From assembly GCA_023807065.1 (NCBI GenBank), contig JAJJLU010003652.1:1-41790 (forward strand): a DNA stretch of 41,790 bases, read 5' to 3'. The notes beneath the pieces are model-generated. The model was not told the DNA's origin and did no database searches. It was given only the letters and a program-made list of their open reading frames with translations. A program made the translations under genes and the position numbers. This document shows, in pieces, positions 1 through 8,132 of the stretch. Each line of letters opens with the position of its first letter. Within the stretch, counting starts at the first letter, position 1. Source of the DNA: Isotricha intestinalis (lineage: Eukaryota; Ciliophora; Litostomatea; Vestibuliferida; Isotrichidae).

Positions 1-1554
1 TTTATAATTTTTATATTATTTTACACATCCCATTTTTCTTTTTATATTTAATATAATATTTTTATTTTTTTTATTTTTTAACCGATTAAACATTATTTTC
101 TTAATCATATAATTAAAATTTATTATCTTTTATTTTTTTAAAATTATATTTTATAAATGGGATATCACTGTTCTCCTCTTCTCTTTTAAATAAAAATTAA
201 TTATTTTATTTTCATTAAATGGACTTATTAAATTTTTAAACAAATCAATTAAAGAATAATATTAATAAAAAATAATTAATATTATATTTGAAAATAAAGA
301 TGGATTTATTATAAAATCTATATATTTAACATTATAGATTTTTCAAAATTAATTAAATCTTAAAAATTAATTTGAATATATTAAAAAAATACTTTAAAAT
401 TCTTTTTTTTTAAAATAAAAATTATTTATTTACAGTAGATAAATTAATTAAATTACTTGAAAAAGTTATATTAATATCTTTGATAATACAAAAATAAGTT
501 TTTTTCTAAATTTATTTCTTGTATTGTATTCAAAATTGGAAAAATGAAGAATAATAATTTCAAAGAAAATAAGAAAGGATAACATATAAATAATAGAAAC
601 AAAAATACTTCTTAAACTTTAAATATTTTGTTTATCTTTTTGTGGAATAAAACATTATTTGATAATACCCCCATTATTACATAATTCTTCAAGAACTTTA
701 AATTCAAAAAATTGAATTAATTTAAGAGTGAATTATTATAATAATTAAAATATCTATTTTATATTAAATTTCTTGAAGAAACAAGACCAGTTATATTTTT
801 TAATATTATTTATAATTTTAGTTAATATGAAATGAATATTTTATAATTTTGAAAATTAATAAAAATATAAATTAATAAATAAAATTATTTATAATATTTT
901 TGTTAATAAAATTTATTTATCCTTAATTCAAATTAACTTTTAGAATTTAAAAAATAAAATTAATTTTATTTATAATGAAATCATAATTTGATTTATTTTT
1001 ATTGAAATATATTTAAAAAATAAATAAAATAAATAGTTTTTTGATTCTTTTAAAATATATTTAAATATATAAAACTGATTATTATGAAAAATAAAAATTA
1101 TAATTAATTAATCTTTTAATTAAGATAAAAAGAATTAAAAGGTTATAATATTTTTTTTAATTTTTAATAGAAATAATACTAGATATTAATTATAATCATT
1201 TTATTATATTAAACAATTAAAAAAAAAACCACCGGTTTTTCTTTTGATTTGATAACTTTATTTTTTTAATTTTTTTTAAATTAATAACTACGATAATTAT
1301 ATAATTTACTTTCAATGTTTATATATTTAATTACTTTCATATTATATTTTTTTAATTAAATAAATTATAATTATTTTAATCAAAATTCTCAATAATCAAA
1401 TCATTTAATAATTATATTATATTCATTAAAATAATTATCTTTGATAAAAGCAAATGTGTTTTAGAATTATATAACTAAATTTTTTTTCCCTTAAAAAGGG
1501 TATATTTTTATTAACAACTCATATAAATAATAGAAGCAACAATTACAATTTACT
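1..1554. other. A/T-rich stretch without a recognisable gene
   Basis: Nearly pure A/T with homopolymer runs and no convincing open frame on either strand. On the minus strand between about 830 and 480 there are short codon-like stretches interrupted by stops, for example a frame reading FEFKVLEELCNNGGIIK, a stop, then CFIPQKDKQNI. That could be the trace of a dead gene, but I could not assign a family. No tRNA, telomeric repeat or tandem array is visible. Confidence 0.5.
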
Positions 1555-3124
1555 TTATAATAATAATCCAGCAACAATGAATAACAAAGAAGAAAACTTA
1601 TTATTAAAACTTCCAGATGTATCATTCTTACTATCAACCGATTCTTCAGTATAATTAGGATCAATATGAAGAATTTTAGAATTCTCATCGATAGTAAGAT
1701 CATTAAATCCTCCTTCTGAAGCATAAGAAACAACCAAAGCAAAATTTCTGCAGTAGTAAGATCTGAATTTGGAGTACAAGTAACAGTATTAGAATTGTCC
1801 TCTTGTTTTTATTTCTTTTATTGGACAATGTGCTTTTAATTTTATTTTCATCAGAATCTTCATTTTTTGAAGTTCACTACATATTAAAGATATATCTAAC
1901 CCACTTGATGGAAATAATGATAATCCAGTAACTTCCCCTGATATTGATCTAGTTATTGTTACTGTGATTGTAACAGTTGTTGTTAATGAATTTTTTATTA
2001 AATCTCAAGCAATTGTTGCTATAACCTCTATACTTTCTTCATTATCAACATCTATATCAATATGTTCAAACTTATCTTTGATAATAAGATTTTTAGAATT
2101 AGCCTTATCAATAGTAAGAATAGAAATTCCTGATACTTTAATATAAATAGAAATTAAAGAATATGTTCCTTTAGTAGTCATTTTTGAATTTGGAGAACAA
2201 TTAATATTATTTGAAGCATCTTTTTCTGTTGATTCAAATTTAGCACAATTTAAATGGAAAGATACTTGTTAACACGTAATGATAATTCAGTAACTTCTCC
2301 TGATATGGAGAATCTCCTGTATTTCTTATTGACTGTTATTGATCAGATTTTGAAAAAGAAAAATATGTTGTTAATTCTTGAGTAAATGTTGCTTTACATG
2401 ATAGATTAACTCCTTCAATAATAAGTTTTTTAGACTGCTCATCAACTTTAAGAACAAAATTTGATGAGGAGAATTAGAATTAGTTAAAGTGAAAGTATAT
2501 GCTTTCGTAACCTCTGTGTTTGCACTACAAACAACAGTATTTATATTCTCAGTTGCTGTTGAAGGAATATCCTCACAATTTAAATTTAAAACTGGCCCAT
2601 TTTCTGATACTATTTTTAATCCATTAACTGACCCTTTTATTTTCTCCTTCAAAAGTTATTGTTATTGGGAATGTATCTCAAATAAAGCTTTTCTTGTTAT
2701 ATCTGGATCAATTTTTGCCACACAATCTAACCCTTTAATAAAAAGTTGCCCTTAAACCGCATAAGGATATAAGAAACATGTTTCTCCAAAATAAGAATTT
2801 GAAGATCTTAAATAATACGTTCCAGTACACCATTAATAACTTCATTTGGAGTACACTCAACAGTTTCTTTTGACATTATTGGCCAACAATGGCCACAATT
2901 TAAACTTTCTTCTTTATTTCCATCTGTCCTACGTAACAATAAACCAGTAACATCTCCAGCCATTTGCTCCTCCATAACTCCTACTTCAAATAATAGTGTG
3001 CTTTCATCAGTTATTTCAAGAGCTTTTTTGGTTAAATTTTCCCTAAGATAATAAAAACAAGTACCTATATTATTACATGTTGAAAAAGATATCAATGAGA
3101 TTATCAATATTATATAAATGATTT
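1555..3124 (-). pseudogene. Decayed GPI-anchored repeat surface protein
   Basis: Read on the minus strand, the pieces form one protein in changed frames. It starts with a signal-peptide-like KIIYIILIISLISFSTC, preceded by ATA where an ATG would be expected. About four modules of roughly 100 residues follow, each with GEVTGLSL or GSVNGLKI, then LNLNC or LNCA, then C-[ST]-[PA]-N-[ST], then TTKGTY or a variant, then an IIEG/IKG segment. The 3' end near 1620-1555 is NNKFSSLLFIVAGLLL plus stop, a hydrophobic tail typical of a GPI-anchor signal. In-frame TAA and TGA and frameshifts (for example near 2830, 2470 and 1800) break it. The module family is unnamed to me; Cys-containing repeated domains with a GPI tail recall protist surface antigens. 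Many introns are an alternative, but the internal TGA and the lost start fit decay better. Confidence 0.68.
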
Positions 3125-3304
3125 TTATTTATACACACTAAGATATGGATCAATTATATATATTTTCAGAATATTATATTAAGGGAAAAAAGAATATTAA
3201 TTTTTCTTTATTATAGAAAAAATTAGATTTTTAAATTAATTAATTCTGAAAAAAATAAATAAATTATTTTGATTATTTTCAAAATCTTAATTTTTTATTT
3301 AAAA

Positions 3305-3628
3305 ATGGGTAAAAAGCAACAAACAGAAAGTGTAAATTCAAAATTAGCATTAGTGATGAAAAGTGGTAAAGCAGTATTAGGATATAAACAAACATTAAAA
3401 TCATTAAGAAAAGGATTATTAAAAGCAATATTTGTTGCTCATAATACTCCATCAATAATTAAAGCAGAAGTGAATTATTATTCTGTTCTTTCAAATACTC
3501 ATATATATCATTATACTGGAAATAATATTGATTTAGGTTCTGCTTGTGGAAAATATCATAGAGTAGCTATTTTAGGTATTTTAGATCCTGGTGATTCTGA
3601 TATTCTTAATTTATTTGAACAAAAATAA
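3305..3628 (+). CDS. RPL30: Large-subunit ribosomal protein eL30
   Basis: A 107-residue cytosolic ribosomal protein of the 60S subunit. The first ATG of the conserved protein is at 3305 ([12 protein letters not shown]); upstream codons in the same frame have no ATG. The eL30 signature is present: [18 protein letters not shown] near residues 20-37, then [16 protein letters not shown] and the C-terminal DPGDSDIL. Length matches the usual 105-115 residues. No intron is visible. It sits between a dead surface-protein gene and the MGCC protein, both on the other strand. Its strong conservation makes it the most secure call in the left part of the window and shows that the standard code is in use. 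Confidence 0.97.
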   Translation: MGKKQQTESVNSKLALVMKSGKAVLGYKQTLKSLRKGLLKAIFVAHNTPSIIKAEVNYYSVLSNTHIYHYTGNNIDLGSACGKYHRVAILGILDPGDSDILNLFEQK

Positions 3629-3745
3629 ATTTAATAAAAGAAAGTTTTTAATATTTAACAATTCATTTTTTTAAAAGTATTTTTATTTTATAATAATTAT
3701 AAATTATATTTTTAATTATTTATAGAAAAAAAATATATTTAATTA

Positions 3746-4319
3746 TTATCTTTTTGAAGAATCTTTATAAGAAGAATAATTTGAAATTATTTTTAAATCT
3801 TCAAATTCATTTATCTCAGTACTACTATTTTGATGAATGTAAATATTATTATTTTTAAAACAATAAAATCTAGTTGATAATGAACCTTTACTATAATATG
3901 TATTAAAATTAGAAAGAATTAATTTAATTTTATTTGAATAAAATTTTTTATTTGGTATTACAATTTTTTTAATATTCAAATTTGGAAATTTCTTTTTAAT
4001 GTTTTGTATATCTAATTTAGGAACTGAAAAATTTTTTTGTTTTTTTTCTTTTTCTTTAATTTTATATTGATTTTTTAAATTACTTTCCAAATTTTCTTTA
4101 CATATACTTTTTAACGAAAAAAAGATTATTCTATTTCTACTTTTTGGAATATTTTTTTTAGGTTCTTTTTCAATTATTGGTATTTCTTCAAATTCATCAT
4201 TATATTTTTCATTTATTTGATAATTATTACTTGAATATATATTATAAGAATATGCCTAATTTAAATTTAATTTTTTTTTTATTTACTGTTAAATCTTGTT
4301 TTTCTGTGCAACATCCCAT
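3746..4319 (-). CDS. Small protein with MGCC acylation start, one intron
   Basis: The two-exon model is exon 1 at 4319-4287 (11 codons, MGCCTEKQDLT) and exon 2 at 4255-3746, joined in frame across a 31-base intron to give 180 residues. MGCC at the N terminus is a classic context for N-myristoylation of Gly2 plus palmitoylation of Cys3/Cys4, so a membrane-tethered protein is inferred. The rest is hydrophilic, Lys/Asn-rich (KEKEKKQKNFSVPKL and similar) with no domain I recognise. A continuous downstream frame begins at a TTG near 4090, but the open frame extends upstream of it to the splice junction, which supports the intron. Function unknown. Confidence 0.68.
4256..4286 (-). other. 31-base intron in the MGCC gene
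   Basis: On the minus strand it begins GTAAATAAA and ends AAATTAG. Removing it joins the MGCC exon to the long downstream frame without a shift; retaining it shifts the frame. Confidence 0.68.
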
Positions 4320-4539
4320 TTATTTTTTTTAAATATATTAGTAACAATATTTCTTAAATTATTATAAATATTAAAACTAATTCCATGAAAAATAAAATTA
4401 AATAATTTTTTTACTTTTTTATCTAAAAAATATATATAGAAAATAAAGTTTTTTTTGACATATGAGAGTTAAAGATTTTAAATTTCAATTTTTTAAAAAA
4501 AAATTTTTAATTTATAATAAAAAATATAATTTATCAAAT

Positions 4540-5483
4540 TATTGATAAATGTCACTTATAAGTTTTAGATATTTTTTTATTATAATTTTCTTTAAATTTT
4601 CCATTCTTTATAAAGTCTGATAATATATCTTTGATATTTCAATAATAACATCTATTATTGATTTATGAAGAGAAAATAAGATATAAGAATATTATTTTTA
4701 CTATTTATTTCTATATTTATTTTTTTAATCACCAAATTTTTTTGCTTCATTTTTTAGTTTATTAATAACTAATTTACTTACTTTTAAAAATCTTATACTA
4801 TTAAATTTTTTTTCTACTCCAAAATTTCTATAATATTTAAAAAGAGTAAAAAATTTTCTTCTTAATCTTTTTTAATATAAGGATTATTAAAAAATATTAT
4901 ATCTTAATTTATTCATTTAAAAAAACTTTTACATTTTGATTAAATGATATTATATATTCATAATTTAAAATACTATATAAATAAATTGTTTGATATCAAT
5001 CAATTGAATATAATTTTTAAAAATTTGATATGTAAATATCTTTTCTAATATTTCTTTATATTTTACTTTTTTTTCTTTATTCACTTAAAAATTCCTTTAA
5101 ATTTTTTATTTTTGGACTTTTATACTTTTTTTATCAAGAAAAAATATTTTATGTTTGAATAAATAATATTTCTAATTTTTTTTTCATAATTTTGGTGGAT
5201 AAGAATGTAATTTCATTATTTCATATTTTTTATTACTATTGTTTTGTTTGGAAATTTTTTTTATTAAATCAAAAAAAAAATTATTTGAATAATTAACAAC
5301 TGTTTCACTAATTTCATTATTATAAAAATGATTATAACATTCTTCCTTCATGTAAAATTTATATAAGGATATTTTTTTATTATTTAGTGAAAAATATAAA
5401 TTTTGATTTACTAAAGTTAAATATATTATATCCTTTAAAGGAAGAAACCTTATTATTAGACTTAATAACTTTAGATTTCCCAT
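4540..5483 (-). pseudogene. Broken F-box-like gene
   Basis: From ATG 5483 an open frame of 99 codons ends at a TGA at 5184. Its start resembles an F-box: LKLLSLIIRFLPLKDIIYL then TLVNQNLYFSLNNKKISLYKF, fitting the pattern of a leucine/proline start followed by LxLVN. Downstream on the same strand are further codon-like stretches in shifting frames: PYIKKD and EENFLLFLNIIEIL around 4880-4810, FKYYRNFGVEKKFN then SIRFLKVSKLVINKLKNEA ending at 4725, and NIKDILSDFIKNGKFKEN near 4600. They are separated by several stops with no clear set of GTAAA-TAG introns to join them. I read this as an F-box-type gene in decay; an intact short F-box protein (5483-5184), or a real gene with more introns, are alternatives. 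Confidence 0.42.
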
Positions 5484-5636
5484 TTTATTTGAGTTTATTA
5501 ACAAAAAATAAATTACAATGATTTAAAAATCAATCTTTTCATTTTTTATCAACAATACAAAAAAATAAGATAAAAAATAATATATAAGACAATAAAAATT
5601 TAAAGATAAAAAAAATATATATATAATTTAAAAAAA

Positions 5637-6413
5637 ATGGATCGTAGTGAAATTCAAAATAATTCTTTAAGTGAAGACCAGAATATAAATAATGAACTGG
5701 ATGAAACTGAAGACGATGAATTATCTTTAGAAAGAAGAAGAATTCAAGAAGAGAAAGAAAATATGGAAGGGTCAAATTTATTTAAAGCAAGAGTAATAGA
5801 AACAGAAGTAAATTCAGGTTTATGGCTTCAAGAATTTTTATATTTTAACTTCTTTTATAATTTTTTAGCTTTTTCATTACAACTTTCATCTTATGTTTAT
5901 AAATTTTATATATATGATGTTGCTGGAGTTTCAGTTCCTGGAATCATTATTATTCTTATTTGGTTTGTTCAAGAACAAGCAAGATTATATTTTGGTTATG
6001 CTGGAAATTTACAAGAATCAGTAAATATAATTTTTTAATATACTTTTTTTTTTCTTCTTTTTTTATAGCTTTATCATTTATGTATTTTCTTCATTATGAC
6101 TATTATTTTCTCTGCTTTAATGCAAGCTTTTTTACTTATTCTTGATAATGGAAAAAAATTATTCTTTCCTTCTGATTATTTTATTATTTATTCTATTTTA
6201 TTATTTGATGTTATTGAAGTTATTTTAGCTGCTTTTGTTGTTTTTAAAATTAGTGTTAAACAAACTGAAATGTATTATTTAAGAAATTCACAAATTACTT
6301 CTCCTAATAAAGTTCAAAGAATTAAAACTAGTAAAGAAATTGAAGAAGAATTATTTATTCATTTTCCTAATTTGAAAAATTTTAATTCTATGAATGATAA
6401 GAAAAATAATTAA
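5637..6413 (+). CDS. TMEM17: TMEM17-family ciliary transition-zone protein
   Basis: Two exons, 5637-6020 and 6069-6413, give 242 residues (human TMEM17 is about 200). The first 60 residues are acidic and hydrophilic; four membrane segments follow at about 67-90, 98-113, 130-150 and 157-182. The family hallmark is seen at residues 113-128, EQARLYFGYAGNLQES, matching the EAIRLYLGYVGNLQE region of TMEM17/TMEM216-type proteins. The intron falls directly after this motif and exon 2 continues with the third and fourth helices. TMEM17 belongs to the MKS/B9 module of the ciliary transition zone, which gates membrane protein entry to the cilium; that role is taken from the family. Without splicing, the frame would end at 6038 and lose half of the membrane domain. 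It is divergent from the broken F-box gene, 153 bases away. Confidence 0.85.
6021..6068 (+). other. 48-base intron in the TMEM17 gene
   Basis: Starts GTAAATATAA and ends in a pyrimidine run followed by TATAG. Removal restores one continuous four-helix TMEM17 frame. Confidence 0.85.
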
Positions 6414-6554
6414 AATAAAGGTATTGTTAGTTATTTTTTTTAATTTAAATTTTTTTTTTATATTTAAAAATAATTGTCTTTTTTTTTTTTTGGCTATTTT
6501 AATTTTAAATACTTTTATTAATAGTTTGAAAAAAAAATAATATTTATAAATTTT

Positions 6555-8042
6555 TTATTTTGAATTTGAAAGTATATTTGCAATTAAATCATTATCAAAT
6601 ACAGAATATGAATCATTACACCAATTTCTCCAATATTTATTTATTAAATAATTAATTTTATTCTTTAATTTAATATCTTTTGAAAAAGAATTTTTTTTAT
6701 CTTGTAATATATCATATATTCCATTTGATTCAAAATCAATTTTTATAACATATGTAATTTTATTTTTTTTATTTTCAATAAACATATCTATAATATCTAA
6801 ACAAGTAATTAAAGTTTCTTTTTCTTGATGAATTTTAAATAGTTTCAATATAAGAATATGAAGATTAAATTTATAAAAGATTGAAATTAATTTATTATTT
6901 GAAGATAATAAATTATATAAAACATTAATTGAGTTAATATCTTTTATTTTTTTTTCTATTTTAATATTAATATCATATTTAATAGCATTTATAATTATAT
7001 TCATAAAAAAATCATTTTTAATTAATTGTAAAAAACAATATGATTCACTTGTAATATTAATTAATATTTGAAATGATATTTCAATATTAAAACTTTGAGA
7101 ATTTTGAATATTTTGAAGAATTTGTATATTATATTGAAATAATCCTTTAGAAAAAAAAATATCTATAAAATTTTGATTTTTTGATAAAATTAAATTCCCA
7201 CTTATTGCCATTATAATTTTAAATAAATTCTTATTTGATAATTTATTTAAATTAAATATTTTATCATAAAAATTAACGAAGAATTGAGATAATTTCTCAC
7301 AATTAGAAAATTTATATAAATTATCATATATATCAATATCATTTATTCCATTTTGACTTCCTATTAAATTAACTGAAATTTCAAAATATTTAGAATAATT
7401 TATCATATTTTCTGTATTCATATTAAATAAAAAACCAAATAATAAAAAATTAAAAGAATAAATATCATTTTCTAAAATTGAATCTAAAATAAAAGGAATA
7501 TTAATATTTAATGTTAATATTTCAAAAAATTGTTTGTTAAATATTATTAAATTTCCTAAGATTAAAATGAAATTTTTTGAAATTTGTTTTGACATTGATT
7601 TTTTAAATTCATTTATTATAAAAGTAAAATTTTCTTTCTTTTGTCCTATGTATTTTATATTATTATCATCTAATTCAATTAAATATAATAATGAATTATT
7701 TGTTAAAAAAAGATTTAATTCTAAATTCAAATTGAATTTATTTTTTAAATTTTCAATATCATTTATTAATAAAAAAGATAAAAATTCAATTTTATCATTT
7801 TCATTTAAAAGTGAATAAAATTTTTCTTGAATAATTTTATTAATTTGTGTTTCACATTCATTTATATTTTGCTTTTTTAATAAGAATCTTTCGTTCATAA
7901 TTTTTGAAATAATTTGTTCATGTCTTATTTTTAAAATATATTCATTTCTAAAATTTAATAAACTTTCTCTTGTTTTTTCTTCTTTCCCTCTTTGAATATT
8001 AATGTTTTTAATAATTGGAATATTATTTTCATTTAAAAACAT
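6555..8042 (-). CDS. Divergent importin-alpha-like ARM-repeat protein
   Basis: A 495-residue protein without introns. Residues 18-57 (RGKEEKTRESLLNFR then NEYILKIRHEQIISKIMNER) align in spacing with the importin-beta-binding segment of importin alpha, whose hallmark is basic pairs around ELRK and KRR, although here it is less basic. The rest is helical with ARM-like repeats such as ILGNLIIFNKQFFEIL and AISGNLILSKNQNFIDIF followed by ISFQILINITSES, which mirror the GN and N-I-T positions of importin-alpha repeats. Importin alpha carries NLS cargo into the nucleus with importin beta. The ASN/Trp ladder that grips the NLS is not obvious, so cargo binding could differ. Length is close to the family's usual 500-550. 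It could instead be another ARM protein. Confidence 0.5.
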   Translation of the reverse strand: MFLNENNIPIIKNINIQRGKEEKTRESLLNFRNEYILKIRHEQIISKIMNERFLLKKQNINECETQINKIIQEKFYSLLNENDKIEFLSFLLINDIENLKNKFNLNLELNLFLTNNSLLYLIELDDNNIKYIGQKKENFTFIINEFKKSMSKQISKNFILILGNLIIFNKQFFEILTLNINIPFILDSILENDIYSFNFLLFGFLFNMNTENMINYSKYFEISVNLIGSQNGINDIDIYDNLYKFSNCEKLSQFFVNFYDKIFNLNKLSNKNLFKIIMAISGNLILSKNQNFIDIFFSKGLFQYNIQILQNIQNSQSFNIEISFQILINITSESYCFLQLIKNDFFMNIIINAIKYDINIKIEKKIKDINSINVLYNLLSSNNKLISIFYKFNLHILILKLFKIHQEKETLITCLDIIDMFIENKKNKITYVIKIDFESNGIYDILQDKKNSFSKDIKLKNKINYLINKYWRNWCNDSYSVFDNDLIANILSNSK

Positions 8043-8132
8043 TTTAAAATTAAATTGTCAAAATAAAAATTAAAATAAATAATTTCATTAAAATAAAATT
8101 AATTAAAAATATATAAAAAAAATAGAAAAAAT

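Noticed and set aside
1964..2146. Plus-strand open frame of 60 codons
   Set aside because: It lies opposite a module of the broken surface protein, whose minus-strand reading (NCSPNSKMTTKGTYSLIS) is far more protein-like; its start is not supported.
4540..5200. Reading TAA/TAG as Gln, as in many ciliates, to rescue the F-box-like gene
   Set aside because: All intact genes in the window lack internal TAA/TAG and end at them; a different code for one gene is not plausible, so decay or introns are preferred.
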